A stretch of DNA of 64,000 bases from Caldifarciminota bacterium (GCA_027026255.1 JALVOT010000006.1:1-64000), one strand, 5' to 3'; counted from the stretch's first letter, positions 9,234 through 19,278 are shown. Numbers and translations: made by a program. Notes: a model not told the origin generated them from the letters alone.

Positions 9234-9326
9234 CTATCGCTTTTTAATCTTTAACAGGCACAGGGCAATACCGCCAAAGAGAATCAGGGAAGCGACTGCA
9301 AACATAATCCAGGCGGAGACCGGCAT
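9234..9326 (-). CDS. MetS-like small subunit of NSS transporter
   Basis: A 30-residue open frame (ATG 9326-9324, TAG 9236-9234) encodes MPVSAWIMFAVASLILFGGI followed by ALCLLKIKKR. It is one transmembrane helix with a basic end. This matches the MetS-type small partners found next to NSS-family transporters such as MetP. Its ATG overlaps the transporter stop (TAATG), so the two are translationally coupled. It is easily missed because of its size; gene order, length and topology support it. Confidence 0.8.
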   Translation of the reverse strand: MPVSAWIMFAVASLILFGGIALCLLKIKKR

Positions 9327-10786
9327 TATTCTCTCCTTTTTGCCTTATATAGAAAAACTGCAATTACCACAAAAATAATTATCAGAAGCCAGCCGCCGAG
9401 AAATTCGGCAAACCTTGAATAACCGCCGTATGGAGCCCTGATACTTTCAATGACATTCGTAATAAAGAGAATCCCGACAACCGCCGGAGTCAGGAATTTT
9501 ATACAAAAATCCCACCATGGGCCGATTGTAAAGTCGGACTTGCTGTTGGCATATTCCCTTAACTCTTTATGATTGTAAAAATAGCCGATGGCGATACACT
9601 CAACAATGCCTACAATAAGCAGTCCATAATTGTTCATAAAGTGGTCGACAATATCGAGCCAGAAGAGCCCGCCACGGGTGGTGTAAATTAATCCAATCAA
9701 CATTGCGACAATGCCAAATCCGATATTTACATGAATCCGTTTTAATTTAAACTTATCGATAATCGACGCCGCACCGGCTTCAACCAAGGAGAAGGCTGAG
9801 TCTATCCCTAAGGTAAGGAGCATCAAGAAAAAGAGGATGCCGAACAGACCTGCAGCAAAGGGCAGCATACTGATAATCGTGGGATAGGTGACAAAGGCAA
9901 GATGCGGACCGGACTTTACAACCTCACTCACCGGTATTCCGGTCTGCCGGGCATAGTAACCAAGAACCGAAAATACTGCAAAACCGCCGACAAAAGAAGT
10001 TGCATTATTGGCAAAACTGACTAAAAAGGCGTTGTTCACAACATCAGATTTTCGGGGGAGAAAACTTGCGTAGGTTATCTGCACTCCGAATCCTATGGTT
10101 AGGGAGAAAAAGACCTGGGAATAGGCAGCAAGCCATACCTTATAATCCAGCAATGCCGAAAATTTTGGTGTCAGATAGAATTTTAAACCCTCAAGCGCTC
10201 CGGGTAAGGTGATACCCCTGATTACCAAGAAGATCAGGATTATCCAGGGAATGATTACGGTGTAGTAAACAACCTTGCCGACTGTTTTCGGACCCTTCCA
10301 GATTGAGGCGATAATAGCGATCCAGGTGAAAACAAATCCCAATACAATCATCCACTGGATACCTCCGATATGCATTGGTGAATCAGATATCTTCAGAAAC
10401 TTATTAAAGAAAAATGTCTGGGTATCATTACCCCAGGCAAGATTGAATGAGTAGCCTAAATAATTAAAACACCAGCCCATCACGACTGCATAGTATGTAA
10501 CAATGCCAAATCCGATGAGCAGGGCAAACCAGCCCAGAATCTCGAATTCCTTTTTGATATGTCCGTAGGCAGCCGGTGCCGGTTTGGAGAATTTATGGCC
10601 CAGGGAAAATTCCAGAATCATCAGGGGGATGCCGCTGGTCAATAAGGCGATAAGATAGGGGATTAAGAATGCCCCTCCACCATTTGCATAACAGATATAA
10701 GGGAAGCGCCAGATATTACCCAGACCGATTGCTGAGCCTATGGATGCAAGGATAAATGATGTCCTGCTCTGCCAGATATCCTTCAT
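9326..10786 (-). CDS. Sodium-dependent NSS/SNF-family transporter
   Basis: The 486-residue protein starts at ATG 10786 and has about 12 hydrophobic segments. The NSS signature GLGNIWRFPYICYANGGGAF near residues 22-41 forms the sodium/substrate site. These are LeuT-fold amino-acid/sodium symporters in the inner membrane; partnership with a MetS-like peptide suggests neutral amino acids such as Met or Ala (inference). The promoter places the start codon 5 bases after the -10 box, so the mRNA is probably leaderless. Confidence 0.92.
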   Translation of the reverse strand: MKDIWQSRTSFILASIGSAIGLGNIWRFPYICYANGGGAFLIPYLIALLTSGIPLMILEFSLGHKFSKPAPAAYGHIKKEFEILGWFALLIGFGIVTYYAVVMGWCFNYLGYSFNLAWGNDTQTFFFNKFLKISDSPMHIGGIQWMIVLGFVFTWIAIIASIWKGPKTVGKVVYYTVIIPWIILIFLVIRGITLPGALEGLKFYLTPKFSALLDYKVWLAAYSQVFFSLTIGFGVQITYASFLPRKSDVVNNAFLVSFANNATSFVGGFAVFSVLGYYARQTGIPVSEVVKSGPHLAFVTYPTIISMLPFAAGLFGILFFLMLLTLGIDSAFSLVEAGAASIIDKFKLKRIHVNIGFGIVAMLIGLIYTTRGGLFWLDIVDHFMNNYGLLIVGIVECIAIGYFYNHKELREYANSKSDFTIGPWWDFCIKFLTPAVVGILFITNVIESIRAPYGGYSRFAEFLGGWLLIIIFVVIAVFLYKAKRRE

Positions 10787-10791
10787 TGTCA

Positions 10792-10819
10792 ATTATATCC
10801 ATAATATCAAATTTGTCAA
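10792..10819 (-). promoter_or_regulatory. Leaderless promoter of the NSS transporter
   Basis: On the minus strand, TTGACA (10819-10814), a 16-base spacer and TATAAT (10797-10792) sit 5 bases before the ATG at 10786. Both boxes match consensus perfectly. The position implies that transcription starts at or next to the start codon. Confidence 0.75.
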
Positions 10820-11003
10820 TTTTTATTGGAATCGAGCACATTTATATAGAGGAATAAAAATAATAAATTACCAAAAAGACTTTCTTTTGATTTCAGATAT
10901 AACCAGAATTATATATAATCATAGTGGTGTCATTAATTAAACACACTATATAAGATGTAAATGAACAACACAATTTTTTACTCTTATGGTCCTGATTATT
11001 GAA

Positions 11004-11984
11004 TCAGAATCTTTTTTTATATTGTGCCAGCTGCCTCTTTAGATACTCAATTCTCTTAACCGGCATCGGGTCAACACCGGTTATCTGGGCGAGATAATAA
11101 CTCAGAAAATCACCCAGCATAATGGTTTCAAAGGTCTGTTCTAAACTATTTCTGCCTTCGGGTTCAATCTCGATGAAATTTATCAGCGGTTTTAAAATCT
11201 TCTTTATGATTTTTAGCCTTGTCCTGTTTCGGGAATATGCCCCGGGGTCATTCAGGAAGATAATAAAAAGATGGCGGTCGAGAGATTCTGGTCTTCCCAG
11301 ACCGACAATTTCATTGTGATTCATCTCTGGAATGATATTGATATGGGCTAAGATTTTTGAATTTTCATTAAACTGACAGCACCAGCGATTTGCTACAGAG
11401 AAAAAGAGTTGAGAATTAGCATAGATAATCGGCAGTTTATCTTTCAGCACGGGCGCGAGCCGCCGGGCCTTCGTTTCTATTTTCTTTCTTCTTTTCTTTA
11501 AAAATCTCACCAGCCTTTTCAATCCCGGTATCGGAGATTTTCTCAGCAGACCGAAATTGGAAAATAGAATCGGAATCGGGGTGAAGAGATAACCTAAGGC
11601 ACCACGGGGTGGAAGCCCTCCGGGGATTTTCACCTTATATCGACATCGGCTCTTTAATAATTTACCATCCGAAGATATTATCGCCCGGGTACATTTTTTT
11701 CTTGAGGAAATTCTTAAATTGTTCAGGGTTTCTTCAGTATTGCCAGAATAACTTATCAGTATTACCAGAGTATCACTCTTTATATAACGAGGGATTAAAT
11801 AGTTTTTGTTGGAGATAATGGGAATTTCTGGATACAGACCGGCTGATATCTCACCGCTGATTCCTGAACCGCCCATTCCACAGATAAGCACCCGGCGAAA
11901 TTCCTTTTTTATGGAAAATCTGGGAACCAACTCAATAGCCGATTCAATCTGTTCAGGCAATGAATAGATAATATCCCGCATCAT
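11004..11984 (-). CDS. Bifunctional phosphoglucose/phosphomannose isomerase
   Basis: This 326-residue protein has the length and layout of the bifunctional PGI/PMI family. It shows two SIS domains, the N-terminal GMGGSGISGEISAGLYPEIP near residues 35-54 and the phosphate loop ISYSGNTEETL near residues 78-88. A catalytic Glu/His stretch, EMNHNEIVGL, lies near residue 215. It interconverts glucose-6-P, mannose-6-P and fructose-6-P, which fits its place as the last gene of a mannose-family PTS operon. It overlaps ptsI by 4 bases. Confidence 0.9.
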   Translation of the reverse strand: MMRDIIYSLPEQIESAIELVPRFSIKKEFRRVLICGMGGSGISGEISAGLYPEIPIISNKNYLIPRYIKSDTLVILISYSGNTEETLNNLRISSRKKCTRAIISSDGKLLKSRCRYKVKIPGGLPPRGALGYLFTPIPILFSNFGLLRKSPIPGLKRLVRFLKKRRKKIETKARRLAPVLKDKLPIIYANSQLFFSVANRWCCQFNENSKILAHINIIPEMNHNEIVGLGRPESLDRHLFIIFLNDPGAYSRNRTRLKIIKKILKPLINFIEIEPEGRNSLEQTFETIMLGDFLSYYLAQITGVDPMPVKRIEYLKRQLAQYKKRF

Positions 11985-13729
11985 AGGACCTCTTCAATCC
12001 CGGGAAAATTCTTGTGGATTGCCCTTCTCAAAAATTTTTTCACCTCAAGTGCGGTTCTGAATTTCAACACCTCATGGGCAATCTTCTCACACTTTGATAC
12101 GGTTAACGACCTTAACACCATCTTTATCTTCGGAATTGCCATTGGCGCCATCGACAATTCATCAATGCCTGCGCCGACAAGGAATGGAAGAATTAACGGA
12201 TCTGAGGCAAGCTCACCGCAAAGGCCTACCCAGATATGTCCTTCATGCCCGGCATGGATAACATTATTAATAAGACGAAGAACTGCCGGATGATAATGGT
12301 CAAAGAGGCGATTTACCTTTTCATTACCTCGGTCCACCGCCAGGGTATACTGGGTTAAATCATTGGAACCGATACTGAAGAAGTCAACCTGGCTTACAAG
12401 TTGAGGGCTCAATAGGGCGGCCGATGGTGTTTCAATCATAATTCCGACCTGAATCTGATGGTCAAAATCAATTTTCTGTTTGATTAAGTCCTTTCTTACC
12501 TGTTCGAAAATCAAGTTTGCCCGTTTTATCTCTTCATAGGTTGCAATCATCGGATACATAATCTTTATATTATGGTTTACCGATGCCCTGAGTATCGCCC
12601 GCAACTGGGTCTTGAAAAATTCGGGTTTATCAAGGCAGACCCTGATTGCCCGCCAGCCGAGAAAAGGGTTCGCCTCCTGATAATCAGAAAATATTTTATC
12701 ACCACCAAGGTCAAAGGTGCGAATAATCACCGGCTGGGGTTTCATACTTTTTGCCAGTGCATTATACACCCGAAACTGCTCTTCCTCAGCAGGATTGCCA
12801 CGTCGGGCGAGGTAAAGAAATTCCGTTCTAAAAAGGCCGATGCCTGCCGCTCCGTATTTCTTTGCATAGTTGTATTCAGCGTAAAATTCAATATTTGCCG
12901 AGATATCAATATATTTTCCATCCCTTGTTTGTGATGGAAGTTCACAATAGGGAGAAAGTGCCTTAGACAACTTCAATTTCTTTTTTTGCACTTCATCATA
13001 GAAACGGATCCGACCCGGACTGGGGTTTTTAATCACAATACCGCGGTCTCCGTCAATAATGATTTTCTCATCATCCTCAATGCATGATAACAGCCTCTTA
13101 ACACCTAAAACAGCCGGTATCTGTAAAGCCCGGGCGGTAATTGCGGTGTGTGTTGTTCGGCCGCCCACCTCAGTGGCAATACCCTTAATATTCTTGGGGT
13201 CAATTAATGCTGCATCCGAAGGAGAAATATCCCGGGCGATAAGTATTGAACCTTCAGGCACTTCAACAATCGATGCATGGGTGAGACCGAAGAGATTCCT
13301 CAATACCCTGATACCGACATCCCAGATATCGGCAACCCGTTCTCTGAAATACTGATTTTTACTTGCTCCCAGACGCTGGGCATATTCTTTAATTACCTGA
13401 TTATAAATATAACCGGCATTCATCTTCTGTTTTAGTATCTCTTTTTTCACCCGTTCAATAATCTCTTTATCATTAAGCATCATCACCTGGGCATCAAGAA
13501 ACTGGGCGAAGTCTTCACCAATCTCCTGATTTATCCGTTTCTTGATATTATTCAACTCTTTCTGAGTCTTCTCAATCGCCTCTTCAAATCGTGCTATCTC
13601 TTTTTCAAGATAGATGGGAAGAATAGGCGTCTGTAATATCTCGACCTCACCGGGTTCATAGATATATGCCTTTCCCCTTCCGATGCCATGGGATACCGCA
13701 ATCCCTTTTAAAATTTTCTCTCGTGCCAT
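11981..13729 (-). CDS. ptsI: PTS enzyme I (phosphoenolpyruvate-protein phosphotransferase)
   Basis: This 582-residue protein has the full EI length. Phospho-His 194 lies in GGRTTHTAITARALQIPAVL, the PEP-binding barrel follows (FRTEFLYL, IGSNDLTQY), and the catalytic Cys is in GLCGELASDP. EI takes phosphate from PEP and passes it to HPr. It shares one base with ptsH and 4 with the isomerase gene. Putting EI and HPr inside a sugar-specific operon suggests this may be the only PTS in the genome (inference). Confidence 0.95.
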   Translation of the reverse strand: MAREKILKGIAVSHGIGRGKAYIYEPGEVEILQTPILPIYLEKEIARFEEAIEKTQKELNNIKKRINQEIGEDFAQFLDAQVMMLNDKEIIERVKKEILKQKMNAGYIYNQVIKEYAQRLGASKNQYFRERVADIWDVGIRVLRNLFGLTHASIVEVPEGSILIARDISPSDAALIDPKNIKGIATEVGGRTTHTAITARALQIPAVLGVKRLLSCIEDDEKIIIDGDRGIVIKNPSPGRIRFYDEVQKKKLKLSKALSPYCELPSQTRDGKYIDISANIEFYAEYNYAKKYGAAGIGLFRTEFLYLARRGNPAEEEQFRVYNALAKSMKPQPVIIRTFDLGGDKIFSDYQEANPFLGWRAIRVCLDKPEFFKTQLRAILRASVNHNIKIMYPMIATYEEIKRANLIFEQVRKDLIKQKIDFDHQIQVGIMIETPSAALLSPQLVSQVDFFSIGSNDLTQYTLAVDRGNEKVNRLFDHYHPAVLRLINNVIHAGHEGHIWVGLCGELASDPLILPFLVGAGIDELSMAPMAIPKIKMVLRSLTVSKCEKIAHEVLKFRTALEVKKFLRRAIHKNFPGIEEVL

Positions 13730-13986
13730 CAGTCTTGCTCCTCCAGTATTTTTTTCAAGGCTTTGATTGCCTCTTTTTCATCTTCACCATCGCAGGTAAG
13801 CACCACCTCACTGCCTTTTTCGCAGGCAAGAGTCAGGATTCCCATAATACTTTTACCACTGACCCTGACCCCATCTTTCATTATTGTGACATCACTCTTA
13901 AATTTCTCCGCAAGTTTTACAAAACGCGAAGCCGGGAGTGCATGTAATCCATTTTTATTCAAGATAATAACTTTCTCGCTAATCAT
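13729..13986 (-). CDS. ptsH: Phosphocarrier protein HPr
   Basis: This 85-residue protein has the typical HPr length. His 15 sits in NKNGLHALPASRF, and Ser 46 in GKSIMGILTLAC is the site that HPr kinase would use. HPr carries phosphate from EI to the sugar-specific EIIA/EIIB. The gene lies 2 bases after the IID gene and shares one base with ptsI. No HPr kinase is present in the window. Confidence 0.95.
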   Translation of the reverse strand: MISEKVIILNKNGLHALPASRFVKLAEKFKSDVTIMKDGVRVSGKSIMGILTLACEKGSEVVLTCDGEDEKEAIKALKKILEEQD

Positions 13987-13988
13987 TT

Positions 13989-14681
13989 CTATAAAAATGC
14001 AAAGATTATGATTATTAATATAATCAGGATTGTATAGAAAACAGCCGGTAATCTGTAGATGAGTATTGAGACAAACAGTGATATTACAGGAATCAGTAAA
14101 AGACTATCAACCTTCCATTGAACCAGTAGTAGTAGAAGACCAACGGCGAATGCCCCGATTATTTCAAACGCCTGTTGGACCTTTTTGAAGCGGGCAGAAT
14201 TTAAAAGATATATAACATCAGGACCCAGACGATAACCATCAACTATTCCTCTGATTCGATGATACAGATGGAAGATGTTGTATGGAACAATAAAAGCGAT
14301 CAGCCCCCAGAGACCGAATTTAATTCCCAATATTACACCGGTAATAAGTAATACAGGCCGGATCGTCTCCCAGAATAGAAGGTCTCCGATCGATGCAAGA
14401 CTGGTTTGAGCGACCGTAATAAAATGTTTGATCTGAGCCGGGGATTTCTTTCCTTCATCATAGAGTCTGAGCACGGCCCCGACAATATATGCGGACATAT
14501 AGGGATGGGTATTAAAGTATCCCTTATGGGTGTCAAGTATCACCTTCTTCTTATCCCCGGGGGCACCAATCAATATATTTGTAAGAAAACCCATACCCTG
14601 CAGTGTAGTAAATGACCAGGATGTCTGGATAAATAGATTTTGTAAAAATATCTTTATAAGGCGAGTAAAACCAAGCCGCAT
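13989..14681 (-). CDS. PTS mannose-family IID component
   Basis: This 230-residue protein carries the IID features: FLQNLFIQTSWSFTTLQGMG at residues 12-31, FNTHPYMSAYIVGAV near 55-69, and several C-terminal membrane segments. It is shorter than the ~275 residues usual in this family, mainly in the central soluble part. With IIC it forms the membrane channel for the mannose-type PTS. It overlaps the end of the IIC gene by 28 bases. Confidence 0.85.
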   Translation of the reverse strand: MRLGFTRLIKIFLQNLFIQTSWSFTTLQGMGFLTNILIGAPGDKKKVILDTHKGYFNTHPYMSAYIVGAVLRLYDEGKKSPAQIKHFITVAQTSLASIGDLLFWETIRPVLLITGVILGIKFGLWGLIAFIVPYNIFHLYHRIRGIVDGYRLGPDVIYLLNSARFKKVQQAFEIIGAFAVGLLLLLVQWKVDSLLLIPVISLFVSILIYRLPAVFYTILIILIIIIFAFL

Positions 14682-15298
14682 ATGCCTCCTATGATAAAAA
14701 AGATATATGTCTTCTTTTTAACGAATAGATAACCACCATTTGCTATTCCGACACCGACGCCGATAATTAGTAGCATCTGTTGATTGATTTGAGGAATACC
14801 TTCAGGCACGATAAAGTAATATGCAAAGGCGGTGAATATAAGAATAAGCAAGAATCCCCTCAGGTATGCCGTCCCCAGACCAAGATAATGAAACAGATAA
14901 AGACGGCGTCTTTTTTTCAAAAATTGATGATACAATCGTCCATTCAATTGTCGGGTATATATCTCCATCGCGCCGCCCAGCAGTGCCGCGGTCAAACCCA
15001 GGATGGTTGCAAGGAAGAGACTTGCCGGGGCTGAGTTATTGTTCACCAAAAAGAAGTATGCAGCCACACCCACAATGCCTGCACCCTGACTATCGGGTGG
15101 AATATCTCGACCAATGGGTAAACCGCCGAGAAAGATAAGTTGAATAACCGCACCGAGTAATATGCCGGTTTTCATATCACCAAAGATCGCCCCGATAATT
15201 GTCCCGGTAACTATCGGCTGGGAAATCCCGAATTCCCCAAATGCATATTTGTCAAGAATAAGTAGACCGCCTAAGAGACTTATCAAAATCGGATTCAT
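14654..15298 (-). CDS. PTS mannose-family IIC component
   Basis: This 214-residue, almost wholly hydrophobic protein contains the IIC-type segment GISQPIVTGTIIGAIFGDMK followed by GAVIQLIFLGGLPIG. It is the sugar-translocating membrane subunit that works with IID. It overlaps the GH57 gene by 4 bases upstream and the IID gene by 28 bases downstream. Its length is at the short end for IIC, which usually has around 250 residues. Confidence 0.85.
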   Translation of the reverse strand: MNPILISLLGGLLILDKYAFGEFGISQPIVTGTIIGAIFGDMKTGILLGAVIQLIFLGGLPIGRDIPPDSQGAGIVGVAAYFFLVNNNSAPASLFLATILGLTAALLGGAMEIYTRQLNGRLYHQFLKKRRRLYLFHYLGLGTAYLRGFLLILIFTAFAYYFIVPEGIPQINQQMLLIIGVGVGIANGGYLFVKKKTYIFFIIGGICGLVLLAL

Positions 15299-17118
15299 AA
15301 CATCAACCTCATTTCTGGCAGACCTTTGAAAACAAGCATAATGCCCAGACCCTGGAATATTCTTTCCTGACCTTTTTCAGATAAAGAGATGGTTTCAATT
15401 GGATAACTGAGAAACAGAAATTTTTTGTTGGCGTAAAATGAAAGCTTTAATTCGGCATCTTCAATCATAAACTCCCCGGCCTGATTTATCTTCAACTTTT
15501 TTGCTTTATAGATTTTCTTATTTATATAAATCCGGGGAGAGAAAAGGCCCAGGGAAAATTCAATGCCGAGATATCTCCTTCTGCCTCGATATCTGAAATT
15601 AATCATTCTTTTATTTTCTGGATTTAATTCAATCAGTTTTTCGATTGCACCACTGAATTTCAGCTTCAGAGGTTTAATATCCAGCACTCGGAAATGTTCA
15701 TAATTAATAATTTCATTTATATTTCCCCTTATAAAATCATTCAGGGAGGGAATTTTGGACAGGTTATGTTCAATCCCGAACGCCCTGGGATATTTATCAT
15801 AGAGAACACCCTTTTTATGATAGACCTCCGGGTGCCGGCCGAGAACATTGAGCAGATTACGCTTTGTCTTTCGGTCATCAAATTCTATGAAGCTTCCCTG
15901 ATTTGAATTTAATACAAAAAAGAAATTTTTATCTTTATAAACAAGTTCATCCTGACCGTCGCGGTCAAAATCAAATTTTTCTAATTGAGGATTTTTCGGG
16001 CTGGTTTCAGCCTCAAGTAAATTTTTATAGACCGCAGCCCTCAGGTGGGGAAGGTAGATTCCACCGAATAGTCCATGCCAGTAAGCACAGGCAGATTGCG
16101 CCTTCCATAATGATGCGGTATTTTTTTTATTGTGCTTAATATTTTTTGACACATAAAGCATTCGTTTATGCATTAAATTCGCCTCAGGATATTTGCACAA
16201 AAAATTGTGAAAGTATCCACCCCGGAGAAAGGTCTGGTAGCTTGTTTTCATATTCTTTTTTAATCGTTTATAGACCCGGGCCCGGGCGGGTGGTAAAACC
16301 CATTCTTCCATTTCCGCATAGGACGAAGACGGCAAATAGATTCTACCGGCGGGCTTTAATGAAATCAGGTTATGTAGAAGAACTGTTTCTATAAAAGAAC
16401 TCTTTTCAAGATAATCCAGGAAATGGTTAAGCCAACCTTTTTGATAGACCTGTCCATAGGTATCGGGCCAGAATCCGAACTTTTCACCGTCATCAGCCGA
16501 TATCCACAATCTATTTTTTAGAGACCGGGCAAAAAAATCTTTTATCTTCTTAAGTTTCTGAAAGGGAATCATATAACGCAGATCCATGGAAATCGGAAAT
16601 ATCTTCAGTGTCTTTCCCCCGGCTTCGGTTATATAATATGAATTGAATGCACGGGAAGTAATGCCTTCTCTTATAAGAACTGTATCATCAACCAGGGTGT
16701 ATTCAATACCGGCTTCAACAAGCAGGGGAATAAGATTCGGTTCCCATACCCGCTCGGTCAGCCATAATCCACGCGGTCTAATCCCGAAAATTTCATTGAG
16801 ATAATCACTGAAAAATTTTATCTGTTTTATCAAATCCCGTTTCGGTATCATACTGAGAATGGGCTCACCATAGGCTGAGCCGAGGATCTCAATCCGTTCC
16901 TCTTTGATACCGTCTTTCAATTGTTCAAGATGTTCCGGATGATTTTTGACAATCCATTCTAAGAGCGGCCCTGAATAATGAAGGCCGAATTTTATTCTTT
17001 TATGTTTTAAAAGTTCTTTTAATAGAGGTGCGTATGCCGTCCGGTAGGCGGATTCAAAAACCTCATCAAAATTTCCAGGAGGCTGATGATTATGAATATA
17101 GAATGCAAATTTTATCAT
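15295..17118 (-). CDS. GH57 alpha-amylase / 4-alpha-glucanotransferase
   Basis: This 607-residue GH57 protein starts with the HNHQPPGNF motif at residues 9-17. The nucleophile is probably Glu 122 in GLWLTERVWEPNL and the acid/base Asp 210 in ISADDGEKFGFWPDTYG. A barrel, helical bundle and C-terminal beta domain follow, as in the Thermococcus litoralis 4-alpha-glucanotransferase. No signal peptide is seen, so it acts in the cytoplasm on glucans. It sits between IIB and IIC, overlapping both by 4 bases, and so links sugar uptake to glycogen/maltodextrin turnover. Confidence 0.88.
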   Translation of the reverse strand: MIKFAFYIHNHQPPGNFDEVFESAYRTAYAPLLKELLKHKRIKFGLHYSGPLLEWIVKNHPEHLEQLKDGIKEERIEILGSAYGEPILSMIPKRDLIKQIKFFSDYLNEIFGIRPRGLWLTERVWEPNLIPLLVEAGIEYTLVDDTVLIREGITSRAFNSYYITEAGGKTLKIFPISMDLRYMIPFQKLKKIKDFFARSLKNRLWISADDGEKFGFWPDTYGQVYQKGWLNHFLDYLEKSSFIETVLLHNLISLKPAGRIYLPSSSYAEMEEWVLPPARARVYKRLKKNMKTSYQTFLRGGYFHNFLCKYPEANLMHKRMLYVSKNIKHNKKNTASLWKAQSACAYWHGLFGGIYLPHLRAAVYKNLLEAETSPKNPQLEKFDFDRDGQDELVYKDKNFFFVLNSNQGSFIEFDDRKTKRNLLNVLGRHPEVYHKKGVLYDKYPRAFGIEHNLSKIPSLNDFIRGNINEIINYEHFRVLDIKPLKLKFSGAIEKLIELNPENKRMINFRYRGRRRYLGIEFSLGLFSPRIYINKKIYKAKKLKINQAGEFMIEDAELKLSFYANKKFLFLSYPIETISLSEKGQERIFQGLGIMLVFKGLPEMRLML

Positions 17119-17591
17119 TTTGTCATCCCGGCTAATTTTTTTACTACATAGACCGGCATTGAATTGGGCAATTGCTTACCGATTACCTTAATCCCCTTTT
17201 GATGAAGATAAACAACCGATTCGATATCCTCGGGTGAAAGATAGATATATGGTGCGATCTCTCTGCTCCCTTCTTTATACCCGATGCCGCCAATATTTAT
17301 CTCTTTAATATGAAAACCATTCTTTACAAGCTGCGATGCCTCGGTAAGTGTTTCCACGATAATCATAATTTTCTTTTTATTCGCAGCTTGGACATTCTCC
17401 ACACAATCCGATATCCCCATACACTGGAATTCAATCTCTTCAGGAATGGCGAGTCGATAGGCATTACAGGCCCATTCATCCTTACTGATAATATTCGAGG
17501 CGAGGATAATCTTTTCAATACTTAAAGGTCTTACCCAGCCCGCAATCACCTGGCCATGAATAAGTCGATCATCAACCCTTAAGAGAAGCAT
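17115..17591 (-). CDS. PTS mannose-family IIB component
   Basis: This 158-residue protein begins MLLLRVDDRLIHGQVIAGWV, the conserved IIB signature, with phospho-His 12. It receives phosphate from an EIIA domain and gives it to the incoming sugar. No EIIA (ManX-type) domain is fused to it or found elsewhere in the window. Its start lies one base after the stop of the outer-membrane barrel gene. Confidence 0.88.
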   Translation of the reverse strand: MLLLRVDDRLIHGQVIAGWVRPLSIEKIILASNIISKDEWACNAYRLAIPEEIEFQCMGISDCVENVQAANKKKIMIIVETLTEASQLVKNGFHIKEINIGGIGYKEGSREIAPYIYLSPEDIESVVYLHQKGIKVIGKQLPNSMPVYVVKKLAGMTK

Positions 17592-17592
17592 C

Positions 17593-19272
17593 TCAGTTCC
17601 AGAACTTCCATTTTAGTGTAAAACCGAAACTTCTCGGTGGCGTTTTATATCGGGGGATAACGGCATAGTCTGCATCCAGCAGATTTTCAGCACGAAGATA
17701 AAGATATAGATTGATAAAGCGAAAAACCAGGCCTCCGGAAATATTCTGGAATCCTGCATGTTCCTGTCCATTAATAGCTGCCCTTGATCCAGAGGATTCA
17801 TACCGAAATCTCAGTCCGGCACCAAAACGTTCTGTATTGTGCATAATCCAGGTCTCAACTTTAACAACATCCCGGGGGATAAAGGGAAATGGTTCGACAT
17901 TGAACAGTTTTCTTCCCGAGATTCTTATTGAGAGTCGGTTTTTTATACTGGTATCTGCATTGGTGAATTCTAATGGTAAGTCTATATATCCACTCAATCC
18001 GATTGTCGGCTGCCCCGAGAAATTTTTATAATAATAAATGTCACCGCTGTCGGTATAAGGTATTATCGCATTCTCATAGTTTATACGATAGAGATTGAAA
18101 AAGAAACGGGGAGATTGAATCTGGAAACATTGATAAAGATAATCCGCCGGTTTTAGATTTTGGTTGCCTTTGAGTTTAAAGAGCGGATAGAGTGTATCTA
18201 TCCTGTCCGCGCTCTGATTCCCGAACGGTTCCTGGAAATCCCGATATATAGAGATGTTGAGTTTTGTGGAATCAATTATATAAAAGCCGACATCAATTCC
18301 CGGATTATAATAACTGTTTATATCTGTATAGGCTGCGTATCCAAAGGGTGAAAATTCGAAACTTCCCAGGGTCCGGGTCAGGCGAAGTCCGGCATCTATA
18401 TGATAACGATTATCCGGTCTAAACCCGAAGTATTCAATCTGTGACATAAAGCCGGATATATTCCAGAAAAGGCTGCATACCCTTAGGTCATAGTCTCCCT
18501 TAACGCCGAGTCTGTATTTTCTCAAAGCGCGGTCAGGAATGCCGGCAATGTTGGAGTTGAAAAGAAATTTGTGGTTCTTCTTTTTAAGTATCAAATCAAA
18601 ATCAAAAAAATTCTCACGCATCCTATTCGAGGAATCAACAGGGGAATTATATCCATCGGTGGAATAAAAAATATCAAGCCGCATCGGTATAAAATGGTAA
18701 TCATAAATGTTTGTATATAGTGAAAAGAGCTGAAAGCCCTGATTTACAGAAAACCCATCATATTTATGATACTGGCCATCAATATAAAATCCTGTTTCAT
18801 CGGTGATCGGCCTTGACAATCCAAAATCATAAAAGTTCTCTCCAAAATAGCCGCTTCCGTATCTGATATATGAGAATGGTCGGGGAAATTGATTGACCCG
18901 GGATGAGAGATTTATACAGGGTCCAGAAACTTCTTTGCTTAATGTAGCCTTATTAATGAAATGTGCCGGTATACAGACCAGATTGAAATCACCAAATGGT
19001 CCATAATTAAGATTATAGCCGTTGAGATGGATTTTATTAAATAACGGGTCAATCGGTTGAGTATTTAAGAAAGTAAATCTTCCATATCCGCACTCTAAGA
19101 TTGTCAAATCAAAGGGAAATAAGGCATCAGAAAGCAGATAGTCATAGTCATCGAATTTTATCTCGATGATCGGCTTACGGGTGGAAGTGTAATCGATTAT
19201 GGGAGGCACTTCATAAAGGCTGGTGTCAACCGCGGTCGTGTCACTATTTAATAATAAAATCATAAATATCAC
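17593..19272 (-). CDS. Outer-membrane beta-barrel, TonB-receptor-like
   Basis: This 559-residue protein is rich in alternating aromatic/polar beta strands throughout. It ends YKTPPRSFGFTLKWKFWN, with a terminal aromatic residue, and NLYLYLRAENLLDADYAVIP is the usual last-strand motif of TonB-dependent receptors. No plug domain or clear signal peptide is recognised. The start chosen is GTG at 19272, which lies 6 bases after the -10 box (leaderless); ATG at 19263 is an alternative. As first gene of the PTS operon it could import the glycan or sugar the PTS uses (inference). Confidence 0.65.
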   Translation of the reverse strand: MIFMILLLNSDTTAVDTSLYEVPPIIDYTSTRKPIIEIKFDDYDYLLSDALFPFDLTILECGYGRFTFLNTQPIDPLFNKIHLNGYNLNYGPFGDFNLVCIPAHFINKATLSKEVSGPCINLSSRVNQFPRPFSYIRYGSGYFGENFYDFGLSRPITDETGFYIDGQYHKYDGFSVNQGFQLFSLYTNIYDYHFIPMRLDIFYSTDGYNSPVDSSNRMRENFFDFDLILKKKNHKFLFNSNIAGIPDRALRKYRLGVKGDYDLRVCSLFWNISGFMSQIEYFGFRPDNRYHIDAGLRLTRTLGSFEFSPFGYAAYTDINSYYNPGIDVGFYIIDSTKLNISIYRDFQEPFGNQSADRIDTLYPLFKLKGNQNLKPADYLYQCFQIQSPRFFFNLYRINYENAIIPYTDSGDIYYYKNFSGQPTIGLSGYIDLPLEFTNADTSIKNRLSIRISGRKLFNVEPFPFIPRDVVKVETWIMHNTERFGAGLRFRYESSGSRAAINGQEHAGFQNISGGLVFRFINLYLYLRAENLLDADYAVIPRYKTPPRSFGFTLKWKFWN

Positions 19273-19278
19273 TCATAG

